Source: Enterobacter sp. Ag1
Lineage (GTDB): Bacteria > Pseudomonadota > Gammaproteobacteria > Enterobacterales > Enterobacteriaceae
Direction: 5' to 3'
NCBI GenBank assembly: GCA_000277545.1
Contig: AKXM01000052.1
Location: 1 to 64,000 of the forward strand
DNA length: 64,000 bases
A program made the position numbers and the translations under genes. A model generated the notes under the pieces. It was not told where the DNA came from. It saw only the letters and a list, made by a program, of their open reading frames with translations, and did no database searches. This document shows, one piece after another, positions 1 through 7,756 of this stretch. The stretch's first letter is position 1; each line of letters opens with the position of its first letter.

Positions 1-222
1 GCTTCAGTAATGTTTGGCGGTATTACAGTCGGTAAGGGATATAATCCTACGGTGACATGGAACGCAACCAGTGGTTATTACCAGGCTGAAATTAGTGGTG
101 ATGATCCGTTACCATCTATAGTCGGTAATATGGGTGATTCTGCTGCATCAAAACTATTACCGAAATATTTAGAAAAAAATCTGAGGCAAATAAATGATGA
201 AAAGCCTCGTCGTGTTAGCTAA
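1..222 (+). CDS. C-terminal end of a large secreted toxin, CdiA-like (5' end outside window)
   Basis: The reading frame is open from the first base, so this is the last 73 codons of a longer gene; an internal ATG at 10 is probably not the start. The residues are polar and glycine-rich (ITVGKGYNPTVTW, AEISGDDPLPSIVGNMG), as at the end of filamentous-haemagglutinin/CdiA proteins, but I recognise no catalytic motif. The CdiA assignment rests mainly on context: a small membrane protein overlaps its 3' end by 29 bases, as immunity genes do, and a clear CdiA repeat fragment lies 500 bases downstream. Base composition is much more AT-rich than the rest of the window, which fits horizontal transfer. 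Confidence 0.4.
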   Translation, partial: ASVMFGGITVGKGYNPTVTWNATSGYYQAEISGDDPLPSIVGNMGDSAASKLLPKYLEKNLRQINDEKPRRVS

Positions 223-427
223 GGTTTTCTTACTAATTGAGCTTGCTATTTGCTCCATTGTCACGGTTTTTTTCCTTTTTTTTGAAGGATTAACTTATCT
301 ATCTGAAGGTACTTCTTATTTTTATAACTTATGGAAAGGATTGAGAGGCGCTACTTTTGGATCTATCCCAGCAAGTATTATCCTATGGTTTTTTTACTAT
401 GAAGTGCCTGCGCTAAAAAGTAAGTAA
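194..427 (+). CDS. Small inner-membrane protein, candidate immunity protein of the upstream toxin
   Basis: This 77-residue protein has two long hydrophobic stretches, about residues 5-28 (LVVLAKVFLLIELAICSIV) and about 55-70 (SIPASIILWFFYYEV). The ATG at 194 lies inside the end of the toxin frame, and a second ATG follows at 197. Position and size fit a CdiI immunity protein; some known CdiI proteins, such as that of E. coli EC93, are small membrane proteins that block pore-forming toxins. The coding DNA is very AT-rich. I know of no direct homologue, so immunity is inferred from position, size and topology only. It could also be an unrelated small membrane protein. Confidence 0.45.
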   Translation: MMKSLVVLAKVFLLIELAICSIVTVFFLFFEGLTYLSEGTSYFYNLWKGLRGATFGSIPASIILWFFYYEVPALKSK

Positions 428-499
428 GATCTTATCTAGCAATAAATCCCAACCCTCCACGGTTGGGTTCTTTACTTTATACACCAGTCAGTTAGCTCT

Positions 500-735
500 T
501 TACCGCTTCGGTTTGCCGATCACCTCGATAAGCTTAGTGACCTGCTTTTGCTTGCGGGCGGAGGACTTACAGACCTTCTTCAGCGTCTGCATGTTCTCCG
601 GCTCAGGCTGGGGCGGCTCTCTCCGGTTCAGGCGGCGGAGCCGGAAATGGCTCCCAGGCAGTCAGTATCAGGCAACCGGGCACCACCCGCACCTCGAGCA
701 GCGCCCCTGTCTCAAAATTCGCCTAATCCCTGAAC
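500..735 (-). pseudogene. symE: symE-family toxin remnant, frameshifted and 5'-truncated
   Basis: Read on the minus strand, bases about 735-605 encode FETGALLEVRVVPGCLILTA, like the SymE core 'GFATG..VDVKVMEGCIVLTA'. After a frame change near 600, bases 592-500 encode MQTLKKVCKSSARKQKQVT and end in GKPKR-stop, like the SymE tail 'MQSLRQVCKLSARKQKQVQ'. An in-frame TAG lies just before the FETG segment, and the first frame ends in TGA near 605. The first half of SymE is missing. SymE is an SOS-regulated toxin of E. coli with an AbrB-like fold, controlled by the antisense RNA SymR; family members are common beside Rhs and Cdi loci. This copy cannot make a full protein. Confidence 0.7.
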
Positions 736-952
736 AGCCAGAAACTGGACGGCAAAAACGAAAGCCACGGCATTTCGGTTAACGCCAGCGCCAACAAGGG
801 CAAAGGCAACGAGAAAGGCACCGGTACCTCGCATACCGAGACGACGCTGAACGCCGGGAATACCCTCAGCAGCGTCAGCGGGCGGGAGCTCAAGTCTGGG
901 CGGTAGCTCGCTGTCGCTGAACATGTCGCGGGATAAAAGGCAAAGCACGTAT
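727..952 (+). pseudogene. CdiA/haemagglutinin repeat-region fragment
   Basis: The frame at 727-903 encodes SQKLDGKNESHGISVNASAN and then TETTLNAGNTLSSVSGR before TAG at 904. The +1 frame then continues as GGSSLSLNMSRDKRQSTY (899-952). Both pieces match the conserved pretoxin repeat region of CdiA proteins (typical 'TLTAGNTLSIKSG' and 'SLSRDKMNSNYDSVQEQTG'). A frame change at about 900 and loss of the residues normally found between these motifs show that it is broken. The match stops at about 950, where the sequence becomes a signal peptide in a different frame. Confidence 0.7.
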
Positions 953-1265
953 CTCAGCCGTTTTCTTCGCCGCGTTAAGTGCATGCTCTTTTCAGGCCGC
1001 AGCGGAAGATTATAGCCGCGTCGATTGCAATCAGGTGGAAGTCATAAAGGCGCTAATTGAAGCTTATAACGACGTGTTGGACTCCAATAACGCTGGGGTA
1101 AAAGTGATTGATGCTTACGACCAGGTTACGGTCAAAGCCTGTAAGGATAAGCTCGAGTGCACCGGGACCTACGATTTCTCTGACGGCGATTCTGGTAAAG
1201 TAAAATACAGAACCTACCTGAACAGCATGGGCGAGCCGATTGAGGAGTTTGTGCCTGTAGAATAA
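933..1265 (+). CDS. Small secreted protein of unknown function, start codon apparently lost
   Basis: In the frame that ends at 1265, bases 936-1004 encode a signal peptide (KGKARISAVFFAALSACSFQ then AAA) followed by a mature part of about 87 residues starting EDYSRVDCNQ. The frame is closed by TGA at 918-920, and no ATG, GTG or TTG lies between there and the signal peptide; the codon where a start is expected (933) is ATA. The first usable start is GTG 1035, which would lose the signal peptide. The 5' end coincides with the end of the CdiA fragment, so a fusion probably removed the original start. The mature part has three cysteines and no domain I recognise; a periplasmic immunity role is only a guess. 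Confidence 0.45.
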   Translation: MKGKARISAVFFAALSACSFQAAAEDYSRVDCNQVEVIKALIEAYNDVLDSNNAGVKVIDAYDQVTVKACKDKLECTGTYDFSDGDSGKVKYRTYLNSMGEPIEEFVPVE

Positions 1266-1305
1266 TAACCATGAATGCACCCGCAGGTGCTTTCAGGCAG
1301 AAAAT

Positions 1306-1341
1306 AAAGCTCATAACCTTCAGAGGTTTTGAGCTTTTTTT
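1306..1341. terminator. Bidirectional stem-loop between the left-edge locus and eptB
   Basis: AAAGCTCA and AACCT pair with AGGTT and TGAGCTTT around a short loop. A T run follows on the plus strand and A-rich sequence on the other side, so it can end transcripts from both convergent genes. Confidence 0.65.
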
Positions 1342-1343
1342 AT

Positions 1344-3026
1344 TCAGTTCGCCGCTTTATCCGGCACGTGGCACCAGTTGTTATTCTCGTTTATGCCGCC
1401 GTTAGGCGAGGTGTAGCCCAGGCAACCGAGGATGGTGTCGAACAACTCAACGTGGCGATGCGGCACCTTCATGGCTGCCTGCTCTTGCAGATGTTTAAAG
1501 GCGTCGGCAGCCGTTGGATTGGCCAGGTATTTATCCGAGGCCCAAACCAGCAGCGGGACGCGGAATTGTTCCGGTGGTGCCATTTTACGCGGCGTGCCGT
1601 GCAGGTGCATGGAGTCGCTGATGGATTCGCCGTGGTCGGCGGCGTAGAAGACTATCGCCTTCTTATCGCGAAGCTGGTCGAGCACGCTGTCTATCATCGT
1701 ATCGACATACAGGACCGAATTATCAAAGGCGTTAATCAGCATCTCCTTTGAACAGCCTTTGCCAATATCAATGCATTCTGGCGTCCATTTCGCAAAGCTG
1801 CGCGGGTAGCGCTGGGCATAGGAGAAGTGGGAACCTTTGGTATGCAGAATGATCAGATGTTTGCCGTCAGGATTCTGCTCGAGAGATTGCTTCATCTCAT
1901 CAACCAGCAGCATGTCGTCCACGGTTTTACCGCGATTGCGGGGCTCGGCGGCGATTTGTTCGCGGAAGGCAAGGGTGTCCGGCATGGCGTTTTTGTAGAA
2001 CCAAATTTCGCTCTGCATGGCATAAAGGTCGGCGCTAAACCCCAGCTGTTTTAAGACCGCGAAGATGTTTTGCTCTTTCAGCGTACGCTGAGGGTTATCT
2101 TCTGCCCCACCTTCGCGGACGAACATGCAGCGCAGCGAGAGCTTGGTGGCGGTGTCGCAGGACTCCCCGCGGAAAGCGACCAGGTTTTTCTCTTTGGCGA
2201 GGTTTGGCGTGGTGTCACGGCCATAGCCCAATATTCCCATATGATCCCAGCGCGTGGTTTCGCCAATAATAAACACCACATAAGCGTCGTGCAGCCCGGG
2301 CGGCGTGACGTAGGTGAACTTTTTCGTCGGGTTCATCAGCGAACCGTTGCCGGTGGATTCGTCGGCATTCGCCCAGGCAAAAAGCCCCAGGGAAGAGACC
2401 CAGTTGACCGGCACATAGGAGCTGGCCACCACGCCGCCGTAGCTTGCCATATCCGTCGTTGACCCATGCTCATCGTCGGACTGCATTTCACCCAGCATAC
2501 GCAACGGGGCCCAGACCAGCATGCCCGCACAAAGCAGGATAGCGATGTTTTTGATGCGCTGGCCGGGGGTTTTCAACTGCTGAAGCAGCGTGTCCTGGGC
2601 GCTGTTGAACCAGATAAGGAACAGCGGGATAGCGCTGACCAGCGTCATCCAGATGGCAAAGTGGTAGCCGACAACTTCTTTAGAAAGATCGATATCGGTG
2701 GTCATCACCGAGGCAATAATGCCGTAGCCAATCACCACGTTGAAGAAGGTCATGTAGTAGCTGGCGGCCACGGAACACAGCACCACGAAGGAGGCCAGCA
2801 CCCGCCAGAGATTGCGGCCAAAGAGCGACAGCAGGCGTAACAGGAAAAACGTCACCAGCAGGCAGGCGAAAAACTCTGCCGCGGCGGCCAGGCCCTTCCA
2901 GGCGATGAAGAGCTGGGCACGGCTATCAAAACGTTGGTAGAAAACAGAGATATTCAAAAACCAGCCAATGTATACCCCCAGCAAGAGACACAGTTTTTGC
3001 TGGGATAATGTTTTTATGTAATTCAT
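1344..3026 (-). CDS. eptB: Kdo2-lipid A phosphoethanolamine 7''-transferase
   Basis: EptB transfers phosphoethanolamine from phosphatidylethanolamine to the outer Kdo of lipopolysaccharide at the periplasmic face of the inner membrane. The protein (about 560 residues, the usual size) has five N-terminal membrane segments and a C-terminal alkaline-phosphatase-fold domain. Visible landmarks are FIIGETTRWDHMGILGY (metal-binding E and preceding region), CDTATKLSLRCMF (conserved threonine and disulphide cysteines), HTKGSHFSY and YAADHGES. ATG 3026 (MNYIKTLSQQK) matches the start of E. coli EptB; an ATG three codons upstream (3035) is possible. In E. coli the dpp operon and proK lie beside it; here a decayed CDI locus does. 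E. coli eptB is controlled by sigma-E and the sRNA MgrR; I did not identify these signals here. Confidence 0.95.
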   Translation of the reverse strand: MNYIKTLSQQKLCLLLGVYIGWFLNISVFYQRFDSRAQLFIAWKGLAAAAEFFACLLVTFFLLRLLSLFGRNLWRVLASFVVLCSVAASYYMTFFNVVIGYGIIASVMTTDIDLSKEVVGYHFAIWMTLVSAIPLFLIWFNSAQDTLLQQLKTPGQRIKNIAILLCAGMLVWAPLRMLGEMQSDDEHGSTTDMASYGGVVASSYVPVNWVSSLGLFAWANADESTGNGSLMNPTKKFTYVTPPGLHDAYVVFIIGETTRWDHMGILGYGRDTTPNLAKEKNLVAFRGESCDTATKLSLRCMFVREGGAEDNPQRTLKEQNIFAVLKQLGFSADLYAMQSEIWFYKNAMPDTLAFREQIAAEPRNRGKTVDDMLLVDEMKQSLEQNPDGKHLIILHTKGSHFSYAQRYPRSFAKWTPECIDIGKGCSKEMLINAFDNSVLYVDTMIDSVLDQLRDKKAIVFYAADHGESISDSMHLHGTPRKMAPPEQFRVPLLVWASDKYLANPTAADAFKHLQEQAAMKVPHRHVELFDTILGCLGYTSPNGGINENNNWCHVPDKAAN

Positions 3027-3160
3027 GCAGGGCATCCAGGCGATATAAAATATAAGCGCTATTCAGACCGTGGAGTCGCCAGCTAGTTCTGAAAAGCTTG
3101 TGAAACGAAGAGGATTCCTGGTAAGAGGGCAAAATTCGAAGGAAATGGCCGGTTTTTAAC

Positions 3161-3195
3161 AAAAAAAGACCCCAGTTTTAGGCCGGGGTCTTTTT
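3161..3195. terminator. Stem-loop terminator downstream of the sulfatase-fold gene
   Basis: AAAAAGACCCC (3163-3173) pairs with GGGGTCTTTTT (3185-3195). On the minus strand the stem is followed by a long T run, so it should end the gene at 3218-4894; it also lies upstream of eptB and can insulate that promoter. Confidence 0.75.
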
Positions 3196-3217
3196 GCCGT
3201 CTGCTTAGCGAAGAGAA

Positions 3218-4894
3218 TCAGGGCTTCGAGGCCGCATGCAGTTCATCGTAGACATAATGCCTGTAGCTATTAAACAGCGTTGTGTCCGGGCAATCATTCA
3301 GCCTGCCCTGGCACAAATGGCGCATGTCTATATTGGCCTGATAGAACGGCGACACTTTTAGCTGGGCCTGTTCGAGCAACATCCCCCCAAGGAAAGCGAT
3401 GTCGGTGATGGCGCCCAGGTCAGCCACCGGCGGGGCATTAAAATTATCCCGCAGGCTGAATTGTGAAAGATGGACCGGATCATCCTGTTCCGTGGTGTAG
3501 CCATTGGCCCAGTCTATGGCTGGCTGGTGGTCGCCAAAGTACATAAACATGGTCGGACGCGGGCGTTGGTCAACAAACTGGAAGAAGTCAGCCAGCGCGG
3601 TTTCTGAGTTTTTAATCTTCTCAACGTAATGGCTGAATTTCCCGGCGGCATCCTTGTTCTTCATCGCCGACGTGAGCTGGTAATCATCGGCATGCCCTGC
3701 GTCATAAGGGCCGTGTTCATACATCGTTAAGGCATAAACAAACACGGGTTTATCGGTGTGGCTGGCAAGGAGCTTTTTAACATAGCTCAGGACATCTGCG
3801 GTGGGAATGTGCCACAGGTTATCTGCCAAATCACCCGGGTAGCCCAACTCCTGCGGCTGGATAATTTTATCCACGCCCATCATGGTGTAGGCGTGACCGG
3901 CGTTATAGGCCGATTTGTTGAATGGCGTCAGAACTACGGTGTAATAACCGTTGTCTTTCATCTGCTTAAACAGGCTGTCGTTGACGTGATCAACCGCGGA
4001 ATAAAACACCGAATTTTTCAACGCCCCGAAATCATCGCTGCGCATTCCGGTTAAGGCTGCGAACTCAGACAGCCAGGTGCCGCCCCCGAAGGTTTGCACG
4101 CGCATCAGCGTGTGGGCTTTCACCTTACTGTCCTGCTCAAACATAGAGAAGTGCGGCAGTAATTGAGGATCAGGCACTTTATACAGGCGCGGATCCACCG
4201 TTGATTCCTGCAGCAGCAGAACGATATCAGGCTTCACGCTGGCTGAGGCGGTTGTCTTGTTATTCAGCGCCGCCGCGCGGGAAATAAATTCCTGAGACGT
4301 TGCCTGAGGGAACGTTGGCGCGTCATAGCTGGCCTGGATGCCTGACAGCGCCAGGTTTGACAGCACGCCGGTTCCGCCAGGCAGTTTGGTGGCCCAGTCG
4401 TGCTGATTCTTCAGTACGCTGTGGCTAAGCGTCGACGCCGAGCCCAGCATCACGCCGAGGGCAATCAGCGGGGCGAGCATTCCTTTCCGCCGCGGTACGG
4501 CGCGCCAGCTGATAATAATCGTCAGGATAAGCAGCGCTATCATTGTCGCAACGGCGATACCGGCGGAAGGATAATGCAGCAGCGTGCCCGCATTGGCCGG
4601 ATCGGCCATCAGGTAAAAATCGCTAAACAGCAGCTGGTCTTTGTAATAGTGGACCTTAAGCTGGTTACAAAATTGCAGCAGGATCACCAGCAGGCTGCTG
4701 GTCCCGACGGCAAAAATGACTCTGGCGGAGAGTAAATAAAACAGTCCGCAGGTAAAAATGAAGGCACTTGCCGCGATAACAAGGGGATAGATATCACGCG
4801 GTGAGTTACCCGCAATGATGATCAGGGCTGCAATAAGAAGCAATGTGACATAAAGATATGTCCAGAGCGATTTTCGGCTGGTTTTTTGTACCAT
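3218..4894 (-). CDS. LTA-synthase-family membrane phosphotransferase (sulfatase fold), substrate unknown
   Basis: The 558-residue protein has about five N-terminal membrane segments (residues 10-150) and a large periplasmic sulfatase-fold domain. Landmarks of the LtaS/OpgB group are present: LLLQEST (metal-binding glutamate), QTFGGGTWLSEF (threonine in the nucleophile position), the motif NAGHAYTMMGVDK, YEHGPYD, and YFGDHQPA (metal-binding Asp-His). Family members transfer phosphoglycerol or phosphoethanolamine from phospholipids to glycans or polymers. It is not canonical OpgB, which is longer, and E. coli K-12 has no gene here. It is transcribed in the same direction as eptB but with its own terminator, so they are probably not one operon. 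A role in decorating an envelope glycan is inferred. Confidence 0.7.
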   Translation of the reverse strand: MVQKTSRKSLWTYLYVTLLLIAALIIIAGNSPRDIYPLVIAASAFIFTCGLFYLLSARVIFAVGTSSLLVILLQFCNQLKVHYYKDQLLFSDFYLMADPANAGTLLHYPSAGIAVATMIALLILTIIISWRAVPRRKGMLAPLIALGVMLGSASTLSHSVLKNQHDWATKLPGGTGVLSNLALSGIQASYDAPTFPQATSQEFISRAAALNNKTTASASVKPDIVLLLQESTVDPRLYKVPDPQLLPHFSMFEQDSKVKAHTLMRVQTFGGGTWLSEFAALTGMRSDDFGALKNSVFYSAVDHVNDSLFKQMKDNGYYTVVLTPFNKSAYNAGHAYTMMGVDKIIQPQELGYPGDLADNLWHIPTADVLSYVKKLLASHTDKPVFVYALTMYEHGPYDAGHADDYQLTSAMKNKDAAGKFSHYVEKIKNSETALADFFQFVDQRPRPTMFMYFGDHQPAIDWANGYTTEQDDPVHLSQFSLRDNFNAPPVADLGAITDIAFLGGMLLEQAQLKVSPFYQANIDMRHLCQGRLNDCPDTTLFNSYRHYVYDELHAASKP

Positions 4895-5166
4895 GATGCT
4901 CGTTTCTCTGTGGGACTGTTCTGGATAGCAAATGTTGTCTTAGGAGAGACATCCCTCTGCTGGCCTGACGCGTGAAAAGAGGATAAGGCGGTTAGAAGGG
5001 GATTTATCCTGGCCGGGATAATACAGCTTGTGGTGAAAAAGTCTCCCCAAAGACGGTTATTTCATTGCTGTGGTTGTGTTTTTGTTTGAAGAGGGCAAGC
5101 GAGGCGGGGATGAATTGCGTTAAGGCCGCCCTATTCGGCGGCCTTAATATGGGTGTGACGAGGCTA
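4895..5166. other. Intergenic region, no gene seen
   Basis: It holds the upstream region of the sulfatase-fold gene (minus strand) and the yhjX terminator. I see no further ORF with a credible start and no RNA gene. Confidence 0.5.
5121..5146. terminator. Stem-loop downstream of yhjX
   Basis: TAAGGCCGCC (5121-5130) and GGCGGCCTTA (5137-5146) form a perfect 10-bp stem with a six-base loop. The following T run is short, so termination strength is uncertain. Confidence 0.55.
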
Positions 5167-6375
5167 TCAGGCGTGGGCGTGCTTGTGATTGAGTACGGCG
5201 CGTACCGGCTGGCGAATCGTGGTGGAAATTGCCAGCGACAGAATCAACAGCGCGAAGATAACGCAGAAGGTCACGTAGAAGCCGCCGAACAGCGAGGCGA
5301 TGATGGAGCCGCAGATACTGCCGATGCCGAAGCCCAGGTAAATCACGCCGTAGTTTTTGGTCAGATTGTTCAGGCCAAAGAATTCGCTGACCAGCGAAGG
5401 GTAAACGGTGATGGTGCCGCCAAAGTTAAAGGCAACGCAGGCGATGGCCGCAAAGAAGGTGGCTTCGTTGAGTGGGGCAAACAGCAGGGCAGCCATACCG
5501 ACCAGAGAAATCACCTGGCCAATAGTTATCACGCGGATACGGGCAATTTTATCGGACAGGATACCGAGCACCAGGCGGCCGCTAAGGTTAGCAATGGAGA
5601 TAACGGTGACCGCGTTGGCGGCGGACATTGCATCCAGGTGAACCATGCCCTGAGCGATATCTTTTGCAACGCCGATAACGTACAGGCCGCTCATGCAGGC
5701 GGTGAGGAACATCAGAGCCAGCATCCAGTATTGTGGCTGGCGCATAGATTCAGCGAGAGTGAAATCGGTTTTTGCCGCGCCGTTTGCGGATTTAGTTTCC
5801 TGCAGCGGAGCATCTTTCATCATGGTGGCGCCGAACAGCACCATCACCATTGCCAGGCCACCCCAAATCATAAAGGTGTTTTCCAGGCCGTAGGCCGCCA
5901 GCAGGTGGGTATCAATGTATTTAAAACCGAGGCTACCGAGGCCATAGGCGCCGATGGAGAAGGCAGAAATCAGGCCTTTACGTTCCGGGAACCACTTCAC
6001 GCAGTTCGACAGCGTCAGCAGGTAGCCAGCGCCGTCCGCCAGGCCAACCAGCACACCCGCCGTGAGCCAGAGCATCATCAGGTTGTTGGCATGTGCGGTG
6101 AAGAACAATCCGGCTCCGAGCAGCACACCCGCCGCCATGGTGACTTTACGCACGCCAAAGCGGTCCTGCAGTTTGCCCGCCACGGAAGAAGAGATGGCGA
6201 GGCCAAGGCTCAGCAGGCCGAAGGAGAAGGCGACCTGGCTGATTGGCGCGTCCAGTTTCTGGGACAGCGCGCTGTTGAACAGGCTCCAGGTATAAACGGA
6301 ACCCAGCGCGAACTGAGTAATGATGGTTCCGATGAGGGTTAACCAGCGAGTACGGTTGTAGGTGGCAGCGTTCAT
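5167..6375 (-). CDS. yhjX: MFS transporter YhjX, pyruvate-responsive
   Basis: A 402-residue, 12-helix major facilitator protein very close to E. coli YhjX throughout, for example QFALGSVYTWSLFN near the start, GLADGAGYLLTLSNCVKW in the middle, and NLSGRLVLGILSDKIARIR. The family is related to oxalate/formate antiporters. In E. coli its expression is induced by extracellular pyruvate through the YpdA/YpdB two-component system, and a matching YpdB-type direct repeat lies 80-110 bases upstream here. Its substrate is not settled; a link to pyruvate or related organic acids is inferred from regulation. yhjY, next to it in E. coli, is absent. Confidence 0.93.
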   Translation of the reverse strand: MNAATYNRTRWLTLIGTIITQFALGSVYTWSLFNSALSQKLDAPISQVAFSFGLLSLGLAISSSVAGKLQDRFGVRKVTMAAGVLLGAGLFFTAHANNLMMLWLTAGVLVGLADGAGYLLTLSNCVKWFPERKGLISAFSIGAYGLGSLGFKYIDTHLLAAYGLENTFMIWGGLAMVMVLFGATMMKDAPLQETKSANGAAKTDFTLAESMRQPQYWMLALMFLTACMSGLYVIGVAKDIAQGMVHLDAMSAANAVTVISIANLSGRLVLGILSDKIARIRVITIGQVISLVGMAALLFAPLNEATFFAAIACVAFNFGGTITVYPSLVSEFFGLNNLTKNYGVIYLGFGIGSICGSIIASLFGGFYVTFCVIFALLILSLAISTTIRQPVRAVLNHKHAHA

Positions 6376-6734
6376 GGCAGATGTCCTGCGAATCTAAGGG
6401 AAGTTATCTGCCGCCTACGATAGCGAAGCGCCGTTTATTCCAGGAAAAAACGGCATGAAATGCATGAAGAACGGAATGAAGTGCCTCTGAAACGGTATGA
6501 ACGGCCTTCTCGTTGCACTTTATGTTTTGTTGGTTAGTGCTCGCTATCGTTGTGATGTCCGTGTTTGCTGTATATCAAATGTTAAATCATAAATGAGATA
6601 TAGTTAACACTTTGCAAAATTACCGGTGTTAGGTGCCCTTTCTTTGATCTCATTCAGGGTTGCGAAATATCCCGGATTCACTATTGTCAGAAAGTAAAAT
6701 TTACCCGCGCTCGGCAGGTTACAGGGAGAGCTAA
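6376..6734. other. Divergent regulatory region between yhjX and tag
   Basis: About 360 bases with no ORF worth calling. It contains the YpdB-type operator for yhjX (6455-6485) and must contain the tag promoter. The stretch 6560-6630 is AT-rich (AAATGTTAAATCATAAATG). Confidence 0.6.
6455..6485 (-). promoter_or_regulatory. YpdB-type operator of yhjX (two direct repeats, 11-base spacing)
   Basis: Read on the minus strand, GGCACTTCAT (6485-6476) and TGCATTTCAT (6464-6455) are separated by exactly 11 bases. The published YpdB target in E. coli yhjX is GGCATTTCAT-N11-GGCATTTCAT; each repeat here differs by one base. Position relative to the yhjX start fits activation. Confidence 0.75.
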
Positions 6735-7298
6735 ATGGAACGTTGTGGCTGGGTCACTCAGGATCCGCTGTATCTGGAGTATCACGACACAGAGTGGGGC
6801 GTGCCGGTTACCGACGGGCAGAAGCTCTTTGAGATGATTTGCCTGGAAGGCCAGCAGGCCGGGCTGTCGTGGATCACCGTGTTGAAAAAACGCGAAAATT
6901 ACCGACAGCGTTTCAGGCATTTTGACCCCTATGCCGTGGCGTTGATTCAGCCGGAAGAGGTGGATGTGCTGATGCAGGATGCCGGCATTATTCGCCACCG
7001 AGGGAAAATCGAGGCGATTATCACCAACGCCAAAGCTTTCCTCGCGATGGAAGCTAACGGCGAGAGCTTCCCGGATTTTGTCTGGGGATTTGTCGACCAT
7101 ACACCTCAGGTGTCGCATGCCGCTTCACTCCGCGAGGTCCCGGCCTTTACACCGACGTCAGATGCGCTGTCTAAAGCGCTAAAAAAACGTGGGTTTAAGT
7201 TTGTGGGGTCGACAATTTGCTATTCGTTTATGCAAGCCTGCGGCCTGGTCAATGACCATGTGACGGCCTGCTTCTGCCACCCTGATGTTCGCCAATGA
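6735..7298 (+). CDS. tag: DNA-3-methyladenine glycosylase I
   Basis: Tag removes 3-methyladenine from alkylated DNA in base-excision repair. The 187-residue protein has the full-length family size. The zinc-binding residues are in place: C4 and H17 at the N-terminus (MERCGW, YHDTEW) and the C-terminal pair in DHVTACFCHP. The catalytic region LFEMICLEGQQAGLSW carries the conserved glutamate and tryptophan. ATG 6735 is preceded by AGGGAGAG. The stop codon overlaps the yiaC start (ATGA), so the two are cotranscribed and translationally coupled. Confidence 0.96.
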   Translation: MERCGWVTQDPLYLEYHDTEWGVPVTDGQKLFEMICLEGQQAGLSWITVLKKRENYRQRFRHFDPYAVALIQPEEVDVLMQDAGIIRHRGKIEAIITNAKAFLAMEANGESFPDFVWGFVDHTPQVSHAASLREVPAFTPTSDALSKALKKRGFKFVGSTICYSFMQACGLVNDHVTACFCHPDVRQ

Positions 7299-7756
7299 TC
7301 CAGCTGTTTAACATTGGGGAAATGGATGCGCTCATGGCGCTCTGGCTGGAAAGTACTATCGACGGCCATCCGTTTATCCCGGAAAGCTACTGGTACGAAA
7401 GCCTCAACCTGGTACGCAATGTCTATATTCCTCAGTCAAAAACGTGGGTTTATCTGCACCAGCAGCAGACGGTGGGGTTTATCAGCGTGATGGATCGGCA
7501 GTTTATCGGCGCGCTGTTCGTGGCACCTTCTTTTGCCGGGCAGGGGATCGGCGGCGAATTGCTGGCGAAGGTGAAGGCGGAATACCCGGCCTTAAGTCTC
7601 GAGGTGTATCAAAAAAATCGCCGGGCGGTGCATTTCTACCACCGCCACGGCTTTCATATCGAAGAGAGCGCCTGGCAGGAAGAAACGCAGCACCCGACGT
7701 GGATTATGAACTGGCAGGCGGATCAAACGCCGTCACGACAGGAGCAGGACCAGTAA
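7295..7756 (+). CDS. yiaC: GNAT-family N-acetyltransferase YiaC
   Basis: A 153-residue GNAT enzyme close to E. coli YiaC (146 residues). The acetyl-CoA loop reads [14 protein letters not shown] (Q/R-x-x-G-x-G type) and the C-terminal motif [17 protein letters not shown] is typical. E. coli YiaC has been reported to acetylate protein lysines. It overlaps tag by four bases. Its last 50 or so bases overlap the 3' end of the convergent bisC, so the extra C-terminal residues (TPSRQEQDQ) compared with E. coli come from this overlap. Confidence 0.92.
   Translation: MIQLFNIGEMDALMALWLESTIDGHPFIPESYWYESLNLVRNVYIPQSKTWVYLHQQQTVGFISVMDRQFIGALFVAPSFAGQGIGGELLAKVKAEYPALSLEVYQKNRRAVHFYHRHGFHIEESAWQEETQHPTWIMNWQADQTPSRQEQDQ

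Noticed and set aside
3027..3217. A proK tRNA gene beside eptB as in E. coli
   Set aside because: No cloverleaf or tRNA-Pro sequence is visible in this gap.
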